Made by a program: the position numbers and the translations under genes
Assembly (NCBI GenBank): GCA_965203365.1
Contig: OZ241878.1
Coordinates: 992,001-1,056,000, forward strand
From: VYFG01 sp965203365
GTDB lineage: Bacteria > Pseudomonadota > Gammaproteobacteria > Arenicellales > Poriferihabitantaceae
Direction: 5' to 3'
DNA: 64,000 nucleotides
Notes under the pieces: model-generated
The model's database searches: none
Told to the model about the DNA's origin: nothing
Seen by the model: only the letters and a program-made list of their open reading frames with translations
Shown here: positions 26,156 through 35,185 of the stretch, piece by piece
How positions within the stretch are numbered: the stretch's first letter is position 1
Layout: each line of letters opens with the position of its first letter

Positions 26156-27832
26156 TCAAGGTGCTTGTTTGTCTAATTGCTCCTTGAGTTTGTCGCCCAA
26201 AGTTGCGGTTTCAATGGTGGATTCGCGGGAATATCCCTGGACGGCCTCGCCCTCAATCTCTATCTCCCGCACCTTGATTGAAAGTGAGATTTTTCGCTCT
26301 TTTCGCTCGATGCTGGTGATCTTGGCTTCCACCATATCCCCCACCTTGAGCGCATTTCGGGCATCTTCCACACGTTCTTGGGATATTTCCGACGCCCGGA
26401 TGTAACCCCTCACGCTGGGGGCCAGCTCCACCGTGGCCCCCTTAGTAGTGACTTCCTTTACTTGTCCCTGAACAGCACTGCCTTTACCATGTGCCCCGAT
26501 ATAGGTCGCAAATGGATCTTCGATCGCCTGTTTCAATCCAAGTGAAATCCGTTCCCGTTCGGCATCCACAGCCAGTACGACCACGGTCAGTTCATCTCCT
26601 TTTTTCAACTCGGTGACCACTTCCTCCCCGGGCCGGTCCCATGACAGTTCGGATAGATGCACCAACCCATCGATCCCCCCCTCGACCCCGATGAACACAC
26701 CGAAATCCGTAATGGAGCGGATATTGCCGGTCATCACGTCGCCTTTCTTATGCAGTGCGGCAAATTCTTCCCACGGGTTGGGGGTACACTGTTTCATGCC
26801 AAGTGAGATGCGGCGACGGTCGGTATCGATATCCAGGACCATCACCTCAACCTCATCTCCCATATGACAAAACTTCGCCGGATGAATGTTCTTGTTTGTC
26901 CAGTCCATCTCGGACAGATGCACCAGTCCCTCGACCCCCTCTTCCAGTTCCACGAATGCTCCATAGTCCGGTAGATTCGTCACTCGGCCGAACAAACGGG
27001 TTCCTACGGGATAACGACGTGGCAAATCCAACCACGGGTCTTCACCGAGTTGTTTGATTCCTAGGGAGACGCGGGACTGTTCACGGTCAAATTTGAGCAC
27101 TTTGGCTTCAATTTCATCACCGACATTGAGCACTTCAGACGGATGTTTGACCCGCTTCCAGGCCAGATCCGTGATATGCAACAAACCATCCAGTCCGCCG
27201 AGATTGATAAAGGCACCATAGTCAGTGAGATTTTTGACGATACCCTTGACGATCTGCCCCTCTTCCAGCGTGTTTAACAGTTTGTCCCGTTCTTCGTTGA
27301 GTTCATTTTCAACAATGGCCCGACGAGAAACCACGATGTTGTTACGTGACTTGTCGAGCTTGATCACCTTGAAATCCAGTTCACGGCCTTCGATGTAGGC
27401 AGAATCCTTGATAGGACGGACATCCACGAGTGACCCGGGCAGAAACGCCCGGAGGTTCTTGATATCGACAGTAAAACCACCCTTGACCTTGCCGGTGATC
27501 ATCCCACTGACGATATCGCCATTTTCAAGGGCCTTGGTCAACTCTTCCCAAGCTCGGGCCCGCATGGCTTTCTCTCGCGATATCCGGGTGGAACCGGTGC
27601 CATCTTCCACTGCCTCCAGAGCCACCTCCACCAAGTCGCCGACCTGAACCGTAATCTCTCCAGAGGGATTGCGGAATTCCGAGGCATGAATCTCCGCATC
27701 CGACTTGAGGCCAGCCCTGACAATGACAAAATCATTGTTGATTTCCAAGACTTCCCCCATGATCACAGTACCCGGCGTCATAACCACGCCAGCGAGACTT
27801 TCTTCCAATAACGCCGCAAAATTTTCAGTCAT
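26156..27832 (-). CDS. rpsA: 30S ribosomal protein S1
   Basis: Ribosomal protein S1 of 558 residues, with six tandem S1 (OB-fold) domains that bring mRNA to the 30S subunit. The repeats are visible as recurring DYGAFI/V...GL(L/V)H(I/L)(T/S)(D/E) blocks from residue ~190 on, preceded by two ribosome-binding repeats. ATG at 27832 (MTENFAALLEES) is the canonical start; the 26 codons upstream to 27910 lack family similarity. A 379-base gap to cmk gives room for its own promoter and an autogenous leader. Confidence 0.97.
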   Translation of the reverse strand: MTENFAALLEESLAGVVMTPGTVIMGEVLEINNDFVIVRAGLKSDAEIHASEFRNPSGEITVQVGDLVEVALEAVEDGTGSTRISREKAMRARAWEELTKALENGDIVSGMITGKVKGGFTVDIKNLRAFLPGSLVDVRPIKDSAYIEGRELDFKVIKLDKSRNNIVVSRRAIVENELNEERDKLLNTLEEGQIVKGIVKNLTDYGAFINLGGLDGLLHITDLAWKRVKHPSEVLNVGDEIEAKVLKFDREQSRVSLGIKQLGEDPWLDLPRRYPVGTRLFGRVTNLPDYGAFVELEEGVEGLVHLSEMDWTNKNIHPAKFCHMGDEVEVMVLDIDTDRRRISLGMKQCTPNPWEEFAALHKKGDVMTGNIRSITDFGVFIGVEGGIDGLVHLSELSWDRPGEEVVTELKKGDELTVVVLAVDAERERISLGLKQAIEDPFATYIGAHGKGSAVQGQVKEVTTKGATVELAPSVRGYIRASEISQERVEDARNALKVGDMVEAKITSIERKERKISLSIKVREIEIEGEAVQGYSRESTIETATLGDKLKEQLDKQAP

Positions 27833-28211
27833 AATCAATAATGAACCAAATCGCTGCCTTGGTGCTGGGTCCCAACCAATCGACAACCGTGTCCGGATGG
27901 AGAACGCCAATCACACAGTCCAAAAAAACAAGGCAGGTATAGTTATCAATAAAAAGGTTGATGTTTAGACAAACCTGTTCTGCCCATCTGAATATCCCAT
28001 GGCCAGATCACAGATATCGCCCGATCGCACCGAAGAAGGTCTGAAGTCTCGTCATTGACTGGTCTCACACTAGGCAAATCTTTCTCACTTGAATGTTGTG
28101 ATGGATGATGTGAATTTTGACGATTGAGGAACAACACACTCAAGCCACAAAGCCCCCACATACCACCGTATCCAACGTTCACGAAAAAGACAACCGAATG
28201 TTTTCTGGAGC
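27833..28211 (-). promoter_or_regulatory. rpsA leader region
   Basis: 379 non-coding bases between cmk and rpsA. In gammaproteobacteria rpsA has its own promoters here and a structured leader bound by S1. I could not assign -35/-10 boxes or a confident structure. Short frames in it have no family support. Confidence 0.35.
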
Positions 28212-28892
28212 TCAGGGCAGTGACTTTCCTCGAAATCGGGAAACCAATTGCAACGCGACTTCAACCGCCTGATCAATGCTCATCTGTGTTGTATCCAACA
28301 GTATCGCATCGTCGGCCGGTTTTAACGGTGACACCTGACGGCCCCGATCCCGACGATCCCGTTCATTGATCTCTTCGGCAAGTCGGCAGATAGTACCATC
28401 AAAACCTTTTTCTCTCAACTGGTTAAAGCGTCTTTGCGCCCTTTGCTCGGCACTGGCCGTCAAAAAAATCTTGCAATCCGCCTGCGGGAAAACCACTGTT
28501 CCCATATCCCGTCCGTCCGCCACCAGACCCGGCGGCATCGCGCGACTTCTCTGCCAGACCAGCAAGGCCTTGCGAACGGCCGGCAGTGACGCCACGTGGG
28601 ACGCATGGTCACCCACCGCTTCACTTCGAATTTCGTCTTCCACCTCTTCCTCACCAAGCAGCACTCGACCTTCCCGGAAATGCAATGGCAGGATACCGGC
28701 CAAATGAACCAGATTCTTTTCATCTGCCAGTGAAACCCCCTGGCGAGTGGCATAAAGTGCCAGCACACGATACAGGGCACCACTGTCGAGATAGTGCCAA
28801 TGCAGTTCCTGGGCAACTCGTAAGGCGACCGTACCCTTGCCGGAGCCGACCGGCCCGTCGACCGTAATGATCGGTATCACTGGTGGCTTCAT
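28212..28892 (-). CDS. cmk: Cytidylate kinase
   Basis: Phosphorylates CMP and dCMP. Its 226 residues carry the P-loop VDGPVGSGKGT, YLDSGALYR, the DGRDMGTVVFP catalytic region, FLTASAEQRAQRR and INERDRRDRGR. Length and motifs are complete. The ATG overlaps the aroA stop (ATGA), so it is translated from the aroA transcript, as in many gammaproteobacteria. Confidence 0.96.
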   Translation of the reverse strand: MKPPVIPIITVDGPVGSGKGTVALRVAQELHWHYLDSGALYRVLALYATRQGVSLADEKNLVHLAGILPLHFREGRVLLGEEEVEDEIRSEAVGDHASHVASLPAVRKALLVWQRSRAMPPGLVADGRDMGTVVFPQADCKIFLTASAEQRAQRRFNQLREKGFDGTICRLAEEINERDRRDRGRQVSPLKPADDAILLDTTQMSIDQAVEVALQLVSRFRGKSLP

Positions 28893-30208
28893 GCCGACCC
28901 GGTAACTCGGTTTTTCCTCACCGTGAAACCTGCTTCGCGGACGAGGTCAAGAAATTGCGGAAAGGAGGTATTGATGCAGGCTGGCTCCACAATCCGAATC
29001 GCATCCCGGGTGCCTCCGGCCGCCATGGCAAACGCCATCGCGATCCGATGGTCCCCACGGCTTTCCACAATCCCCCCCGAAGGCTTGCCTCCGGTGATGG
29101 ACATGCCATCGGGATGCTCAGTGGCCTGCACTCCAAGAGCGGCCAATCCTTCCACCGTCGAACGAATGCGATCACTTTCCTTGACCCGCAACTCCTGCGC
29201 ACCGCGAATTTGGGTCACCCCTTCCGCATAGGCGGCTGCTACCGCCAAGGCGGGTATCTCATCCACAGCAAGAGCAATGTCATCCGCATCAAGCTCTACC
29301 GCTTGCAATCGGGAGTATCGTACCCGCACATCGGCCACAGGTTCACCACTCACCTCTGAGCAGTTTTCCAAACGGATATCTGCCGCCATTCGGGAAAGTA
29401 TCCGCAGCACTCCATCCCGTGTCGGATTAATCCCGATTTGGGGCAATAATAGCTCCGAACCGGGTGTAATAAGCGCACCCACAATAAAAAAAGTGGCGGA
29501 TGACAGGTCCAATGGGACATCCATCAGGCAGGCCGTGAGCCGTCCCCCCCCTTGCAGAGATATCCAACTACCCTCTCGGCGGACTGGATAACCAAACCTT
29601 CGCAGCATGCGTTCCGTATGGTCTCGGGTAGGGGCTGGCTCACGGATGGATGTTTTTCCATGGGCATACAAACCGGCCAGGAGAATGGCGGATTTGACCT
29701 GGGCACTGGCGACAGGAAGCTCATACCGAATCGATTTCAGGGCATCCGGTGGGAAAATGGTAACCGGGGGACTGCCATTTCTGGACTGGAATCGGGCTCC
29801 CATCTGTGACAAGGGCGCAATGATCCGTCCCATCGGCCGACTGTTCAGTGAAGCGTCACCCTGTAGGGTCGTTGCCCATCTCTGTCCACACAACAAACCC
29901 GCCAGTAGCCTGAAAGCAGTGCCGGAATTGCCCATCTCCAGGACAATGTCGGGGGCTTGCAACCCCTCCATTCCCATGCCGTGTATCTGATATTCCCCCA
30001 CAGCCTGACGGCAAATCTCGACACCCATGGCCCGGAACACGGCCACGGTTGCCAACACATCCTCACCCTCCAGCAAATTCCTTACCGTGGTGACCCCATC
30101 GGCAATGGATCCCAAAATCACTGAACGATGGGAGATGGATTTGTCGCCATCCACCCGGACCTCACCCTGCAATGGCCCCCTTCCCAACACATCAATGGAG
30201 GTGGTCAT
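28889..30208 (-). CDS. aroA: 5-enolpyruvylshikimate-3-phosphate synthase
   Basis: EPSP synthase of the shikimate pathway, 439 residues. Substrate motifs are intact: DKSISHR, NSGTAFRLLAGLL, GDASLNSRPMGRI, ASAQVKSA, DDIALAVDEIPALAVAAA, KESDRI and GDHRIAMAFA. It is free-standing rather than fused to tyrA as in Pseudomonas, and begins 8 bases after tyrA. The NSGTAFRL motif, with Phe where class I enzymes have Met/Thr, suggests a class II-like, Bacillus/Pseudomonas-type sequence. Confidence 0.95.
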   Translation of the reverse strand: MTTSIDVLGRGPLQGEVRVDGDKSISHRSVILGSIADGVTTVRNLLEGEDVLATVAVFRAMGVEICRQAVGEYQIHGMGMEGLQAPDIVLEMGNSGTAFRLLAGLLCGQRWATTLQGDASLNSRPMGRIIAPLSQMGARFQSRNGSPPVTIFPPDALKSIRYELPVASAQVKSAILLAGLYAHGKTSIREPAPTRDHTERMLRRFGYPVRREGSWISLQGGGRLTACLMDVPLDLSSATFFIVGALITPGSELLLPQIGINPTRDGVLRILSRMAADIRLENCSEVSGEPVADVRVRYSRLQAVELDADDIALAVDEIPALAVAAAYAEGVTQIRGAQELRVKESDRIRSTVEGLAALGVQATEHPDGMSITGGKPSGGIVESRGDHRIAMAFAMAAGGTRDAIRIVEPACINTSFPQFLDLVREAGFTVRKNRVTGSA

Positions 30209-30216
30209 GCCTTTTG

Positions 30217-31182
30217 CTACCGGTTGACCAGTTGTCGGATCCGATGCGCTGATTGCTGCTGCGTAGTCGCAGCGGATCCGAGCCGCCTTTCTGTGACGAC
30301 CGCCCGGGCATCTCGGGCCGCCGAAAAGATGGCCTCCAGTTCCTGACGGTCATCCTCAGTCACCAAGGACTCAATCCTGGAAAGGTGATCACGGTATCCC
30401 CGAATATGCGCCAGAATGGCATCTCGATTCATATGACAGATGTCGCGCCACATCACCGGGTCACTGCTGGCAATTCGGGTAAAATCATAAAACCCACCCG
30501 CCACCATCTCATAGCATTTCTCCCGATGTTCACCGGACGCAAAATAATGCACCATAGCGTAGGCGAGCAAATGTGGCAAATGACTGGTCATGGCCAGTAC
30601 CCAATCATGTTCCTCCACTCCCATCCGAACAATTTCCGCCCCGATTTCGCACCACATGCGTTCGACCCGCGCCACAGCATCCGGATCAGATTCCGGTAGT
30701 GGGGTAACCGCGACCTTGTGCTGTTGATACAAGTCCCAAGCCGCCGCACCCACTCCACTTTGTTCTTTTCCCGCGACCGGATGGGCCGGAACGAACCGCC
30801 GAACGAACGGGCCCAGACGAGACCGAGCCTCATCCACAACGCCTTGTTTCACACTGCCCACATCGGTGATCACCACGTCTTGTTGCAATACGGGCCGAAT
30901 GTCCTCCATCATCTCGCCCATAGCCCCCACTGGGGTGGCCAAAACGACCATGTCCCCCTCTTGCGATGCGTCGACAGCCGTTGCGGCGATTTCATCAATG
31001 ACTCCCAGCTCTCTGGCTCGCTCCAGATTTCTGTGATTTCGGCTATATCCGATCACCCGACCAACCAAACCCTTTTTCTTCAACCCCAAGGCCAGAGATC
31101 CTCCAATCATCCCCACCCCAAGAATGGATAGAACCGGTATCTGATCACTGCTTGGATCCCCGGAATTTACGCCTTCCAACAT
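30217..31182 (-). CDS. tyrA: Prephenate dehydrogenase
   Basis: NAD-dependent enzyme that converts prephenate to 4-hydroxyphenylpyruvate for tyrosine. About 321 residues with the Rossmann motif ILGVGMIGGSLALGLK, VILATP-like VVLATPVGAMGE, FVPAHPVAGKEQSGV, MTSHLPHLLAY and GGFYDFTRIASSDPVMWRDI. ATG at 31182 gives the normal N-terminus; the frame opens earlier inside pheA. The active-site set looks intact, in contrast to the neighbouring PheA. It is a stand-alone enzyme without a fused chorismate mutase or ACT domain. Confidence 0.94.
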   Translation of the reverse strand: MLEGVNSGDPSSDQIPVLSILGVGMIGGSLALGLKKKGLVGRVIGYSRNHRNLERARELGVIDEIAATAVDASQEGDMVVLATPVGAMGEMMEDIRPVLQQDVVITDVGSVKQGVVDEARSRLGPFVRRFVPAHPVAGKEQSGVGAAAWDLYQQHKVAVTPLPESDPDAVARVERMWCEIGAEIVRMGVEEHDWVLAMTSHLPHLLAYAMVHYFASGEHREKCYEMVAGGFYDFTRIASSDPVMWRDICHMNRDAILAHIRGYRDHLSRIESLVTEDDRQELEAIFSAARDARAVVTERRLGSAATTQQQSAHRIRQLVNR

Positions 31183-31186
31183 TCTT

Positions 31187-32290
31187 TCAGTGCTCACCGG
31201 CCGTCCTGCAAAATGCGGCGGGATAGGACCCAAGGCATCGACACAAACCATGCCCCTTCATCTTCTTCATGGCCTCGGAGACTCCTGCATCCTGCCAATG
31301 CCCCTTGACGTCGAGATGGATCCGGAACTCCTCATGCCCGCCCTTCCGAAAAGGCTGTGCTGAAATTTCTGTGATCGATACCTTGTGCTCATCCATGGCT
31401 TTCAAGGCATGCAACAATGTGTCCGGGTTGTGAGTTATCAACACAAAAGTCGTCCGATCATTCCCACTTGGTGGAGTATCCCGAGTCGAAAGAACCAAAA
31501 AACGCAAGAATCGAAGAGGGTCTTGCTGGATATCCGCTGCCAAAACAACCAGATCAGAATGGTTGGCAACCTCTTCTTGCACCAGGGCGGCCCGATGAGA
31601 AGATTCCGCCACAAGACGTATCGACTCGGCATCATTTTGGCTCGAAATCAATCTGCTCTGTGGAAGATGCCTATTGATCCAGTGTTGACATGCAGCCAGG
31701 GCTTGCGGGTGCGCAACGACCGAACGGACCTCCTTCAGCGAAGACACAGCCGCAAGCAACTGGTGCCTTATGGGCAAAATGATTTCTGCACAGATCAGAA
31801 GGGGTGTATAAGCCAACTGGTCAAAAACCGAAATGTCACCCAAACCCGGGAAATGATCGACGGGTACCAGGGCAAAATCCGTTGCACCACATTCCGTACT
31901 GCGAACAATGTCTGTCACCGTCGGCACGTACACGATTTCCATGGCACTACCGAAATGTTGCCTGGCAGCGACCTCTGACCGTGACCCCGCCGGACCAAGC
32001 AAGGCGACGGATAATCTGCTTTCCGAATTGCGGGTAATTGACATGATGACCCGGAACAGCGATTCGACATCCTGGTCCGACAGACATGCTGACTTCAGTT
32101 TTTGAAGACGCCCAAGGATCTGGGCTTCACGCTCGGGGCGATAATAGGCGGGTGTCGATAGCGATTGCTTGATCTCAGCAATGGAACTGGCTACCTTGAG
32201 TCGCTCGCCCAATAATTCGAGTATCTGGTGGTCAATCTTGTCAATACGATCCCGACAATCATCGAGTTGCTTTTCGGCTTTATCCGACAC
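31187..32290 (-). CDS. pheA: P-protein (chorismate mutase-prephenate dehydratase) with degenerate dehydratase
   Basis: Bifunctional P-protein by architecture, 367 residues: AroQ-type chorismate mutase (1-90), prephenate dehydratase (~95-275) and ACT domain (~285-360). The mutase side looks functional (CRDRIDKID, ERLKVASSIAEIK, RPEREAQIL). The dehydratase side has lost hallmarks. GPEGTFSE reads GPAGSRSE, VPVENSTEG reads VPVDHFPGL, and the catalytic TRF triplet reads LRF (DPLRFLRFLVL). The ACT-domain ESRP is SAQP. Dehydratase activity and phenylalanine feedback are therefore doubtful, though the frame is full length. It lies 15 bases after gyrA; serC and hisC, often here, are missing. Confidence 0.88.
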   Translation of the reverse strand: MSDKAEKQLDDCRDRIDKIDHQILELLGERLKVASSIAEIKQSLSTPAYYRPEREAQILGRLQKLKSACLSDQDVESLFRVIMSITRNSESRLSVALLGPAGSRSEVAARQHFGSAMEIVYVPTVTDIVRSTECGATDFALVPVDHFPGLGDISVFDQLAYTPLLICAEIILPIRHQLLAAVSSLKEVRSVVAHPQALAACQHWINRHLPQSRLISSQNDAESIRLVAESSHRAALVQEEVANHSDLVVLAADIQQDPLRFLRFLVLSTRDTPPSGNDRTTFVLITHNPDTLLHALKAMDEHKVSITEISAQPFRKGGHEEFRIHLDVKGHWQDAGVSEAMKKMKGHGLCRCLGSYPAAFCRTAGEH

Positions 32291-32305
32291 GGGTTTCGGA
32301 ACCGG

Positions 32306-34930
32306 TCAGTGAATGGCGTTCGAGGACGGAGGGGTGCTGGTGAGGTGGTCATTGGAATCCACCGCATCATCCTTGACCGATTCATCCACTCGGCTGACGC
32401 TGACCAGTTTTTCATCGTCTCTCACTGAAATGAGGCGCACGCCCTGAGTATTGCGACTTTGATTGGAAATCCCTCTGGCAGGGGTGCGAATCAAAGTTCC
32501 CCCATCCGTGATGAGCATGACCTCGTCCAGAGGAGATACCGTCAGCGCATTGACGACCTCACCATTGCGCTCTGATTTCTTGATAGCAATCACTCCCTGT
32601 CCTGCCCGACCCTTGATAGGAAATTGCGAAACGGGTGTGCGCTTGCCGAATCCATTGGCCGTGCAGACCAACACCGATAATTCCGATACGTCGTCATCGG
32701 ACTGGGCACCGGGAATGATCATAAGCGATATCACCTGGCCATCGGGTGCCATGCGAATACCGCGAACACCTCGGGCCGTCCGACCGATGCTTCGGATCTG
32801 ATTTTCCGGAAATCGAATCGCCTTGCCGTGATTGGTCACCAGCAGCACATCATCCCCTTCTTGGGTGAGTTCCACTCCGATAAGATGGTCATCCTGGTCC
32901 AGATTGACTGCAATGATGCCGTTACTGCGTGGTCTGGAAAATACCGACAGGTCGGACTTCTTGATGACGCCCTTGGACGTGACCATAATGATATGCTTGC
33001 CCTCTTGGTAGCTCTTGATCGGCAAAATTGCCGTCACCTGCTCACCGTGCTCCAGACTTAAGAAGTTGACCAGCGGCTTCCCACGCGCCTGACGGCTCGC
33101 CTTGGGCAGTTGGAACACACGCAGCCAATAGACCTTTCCCCGATCAGAAAAACATAAAATGGTGTCATGGGAGTTGGCGATGAACATGCGCTCCACAAAA
33201 TCCTCTTCGCGGGTCCGGGTCGCGGTGCGTCCCTTACCCCCCCGGTGCTGCGACGCATAGTCACTGACCGGCTGGGACTTGGCATACCCGGCATGGGATA
33301 AAGTGACCACCAGCTCTTCTTCAGGGATGAGATCTTCCATCTCCATGTCAATGTCCGCATCCTGGATCTCGGTTCGTCGTTCATCACCGAACCGATCGCG
33401 AATTTCTTCCAATTCATCACGAATGATGGCCATCAACCGGTCGGGGTTTCGCAGAATTTCCAACAGGGAAGCAATATGATCAATGATGCCGGAATATTCT
33501 TCGAGAATCTTTTCCTGCTCCAGACCGGTCAACCTGTGGAGCCGCAGGTCCAAGACCGCCTGGGCCTGAACCGGTGACAGCTGATAGCCGTCGGGATGCA
33601 TCCCAAAATCCCGGTCGAGACCATCAGGCCGAGACATATCCGCATCATTGCTGGACAACATGGTCGCTACCAAACCTGACTCCCATCGCCTTGCCAGCAG
33701 TTGTGCTTTGGCTTCCGCTGGAGTCGGGGCAGCCCGAATCAGTTGGATCACCGGATCCAGATTGGCCAATGCAACGGCCAATCCTTCCAGGATATGAGCA
33801 CGGTCCCGAGCCTTGCGTAATTTGAACACGGTACGGCGGGTCACGACCTCCCGTCGGTGACGCAGAAACTCCTCCAGAATGTCACGTAATGTGAACTGAC
33901 GCGGTTGGTTGTGACTCAATGCCACCATATTGAGCCCGAATACCGACTGCAACCGTGTTTGCTTGTACAGATTGTTGAGCACCACATCCGCCTGCTCACC
34001 CTTCTTGATCTCAATCACCAGTCGCATGCCCGACTTATCTGACTCATCTCTCAGGGCGGAAATTCCCTCAATCCGCTTATGCTTCACCCGTTCCGCTATC
34101 TTTTCCATCAACCGGGCCTTGTTGACCATATAGGGCAATTCCGTCACGATGATGGATTGGCGTCCATTGTCAGATTCCTCCACCTCGGCCCGAGCCCGCA
34201 CATGGATCTTGCCCCGGCCGGTGGTATACGCGAGATGGATGCCATGTCGGCCGATGATAATTCCAGCCGTCGGAAAATCCGGCCCCGGAATATGCTCCAT
34301 CAACTCGGATATCGTGATATCGGGGTTGTCGATCAAGGCCAGACAAGCCGCGACCGTCTCGCTGATATTGTGGGGAGGAATATTGGTGGCCATCCCGACC
34401 GCGATTCCCGTTGAACCATTGACCAGAAGGTTCGGAACACGGGTCGGTAATACCAATGGCTGAGTTTCGGTCTCATCATAGTTCGGACCGAAATCCACTG
34501 TTTCCTGGTCCAGGTCAGCTAGCAGTTCATGAGAAATACGGCTTAAACGGATCTCGGTATAGCGCATGGCTGCCGGTGCATCCCCATCGACGGAGCCGAA
34601 ATTGCCTTGTCCGTCAATCAACATGTAGCGCATGGAAAAATCCTGCGCCATGCGAACGATCGTGTCGTAGACCGCAGTATCACCATGAGGATGGTATTTA
34701 CCAATCACGTCGCCCACGATCCGGGCAGATTTCTTGTAGGGTTTGTTCCAGTCATTGCCCAGCTCGGCCATCGCATACAACACCCGGCGATGAACCGGTT
34801 TCAGGCCATCCCGAACATCTGGCAATGCCCGTCCAACGATGACACTCATCGCATAGTCCAGATACGACTGGCGCATCTCCTGCTCTAAGTTGGCAGGCAG
34901 CATCTCACGGGCAAAAGATAATTCGGTCAT
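32306..34930 (-). CDS. gyrA: DNA gyrase subunit A
   Basis: Breakage-reunion subunit of gyrase, 874 residues. It has the catalytic Arg-Tyr pair in AAMRYTEIRL, the quinolone-region sequence HPHGDTAVYDTIV, a coiled-coil exit gate, and six C-terminal beta-pinwheel blades including the GyrA box QRGGKGR (as HRGGKGR). Threonine at the position of E. coli Ser83 is natural in Pseudomonas and is not read as resistance. ATG at 34930 is used; a GTG lies one codon earlier. It is the first gene of a run through pheA-tyrA-aroA-cmk. Confidence 0.97.
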   Translation of the reverse strand: MTELSFAREMLPANLEQEMRQSYLDYAMSVIVGRALPDVRDGLKPVHRRVLYAMAELGNDWNKPYKKSARIVGDVIGKYHPHGDTAVYDTIVRMAQDFSMRYMLIDGQGNFGSVDGDAPAAMRYTEIRLSRISHELLADLDQETVDFGPNYDETETQPLVLPTRVPNLLVNGSTGIAVGMATNIPPHNISETVAACLALIDNPDITISELMEHIPGPDFPTAGIIIGRHGIHLAYTTGRGKIHVRARAEVEESDNGRQSIIVTELPYMVNKARLMEKIAERVKHKRIEGISALRDESDKSGMRLVIEIKKGEQADVVLNNLYKQTRLQSVFGLNMVALSHNQPRQFTLRDILEEFLRHRREVVTRRTVFKLRKARDRAHILEGLAVALANLDPVIQLIRAAPTPAEAKAQLLARRWESGLVATMLSSNDADMSRPDGLDRDFGMHPDGYQLSPVQAQAVLDLRLHRLTGLEQEKILEEYSGIIDHIASLLEILRNPDRLMAIIRDELEEIRDRFGDERRTEIQDADIDMEMEDLIPEEELVVTLSHAGYAKSQPVSDYASQHRGGKGRTATRTREEDFVERMFIANSHDTILCFSDRGKVYWLRVFQLPKASRQARGKPLVNFLSLEHGEQVTAILPIKSYQEGKHIIMVTSKGVIKKSDLSVFSRPRSNGIIAVNLDQDDHLIGVELTQEGDDVLLVTNHGKAIRFPENQIRSIGRTARGVRGIRMAPDGQVISLMIIPGAQSDDDVSELSVLVCTANGFGKRTPVSQFPIKGRAGQGVIAIKKSERNGEVVNALTVSPLDEVMLITDGGTLIRTPARGISNQSRNTQGVRLISVRDDEKLVSVSRVDESVKDDAVDSNDHLTSTPPSSNAIH

Positions 34931-35185
34931 CACAATAGCGATTCGGTTCTGGTGATTGACATCCGGAGAGTTCAGGTCATCAACTCAATCCGGATACCGA
35001 TTGTGTTAGGTAGCTTGAACTGACACCCGCCCATCATGCCAGCCCGGTTCGACCCAAGCAATCGGCGACACGGTACGCAAAGCGGATTGTTAGAGTGGTA
35101 CCGTATCAGGATTTTATCACATCGGTTCTGGCCAACCGATCACTTGATCGAGTTTCATTTGGCTTCAGTGGTCGGTATTCGGCAA
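34931..35185 (-). promoter_or_regulatory. gyrA upstream region with hairpin
   Basis: 255 bases separating hflX (ending here) and gyrA (starting here), both on -. A perfect 7-bp inverted repeat, ATCGGTT/AACCGAT with a 6-base loop, lies at 35121-35140. It lacks a T-run in either direction and may be the hflX terminator or a gyrA control element. No clear promoter hexamers were found. Confidence 0.4.

Noticed and set aside
29544..29551. C8 run in aroA as another contingency tract
   Set aside because: It encodes conserved glycines in an intact frame, and runs of 8 recur by chance in this sequence; nothing downstream is out of frame.
34650..34700. Threonine at the gyrA quinolone position as a resistance mutation
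   Set aside because: GDTAVYDTIV is the natural sequence in Pseudomonas-type GyrA.
35040..35060. GGTTCGACCC as a tRNA T-loop
   Set aside because: Flanking bases do not pair as a T-stem and no acceptor or anticodon arm fits.
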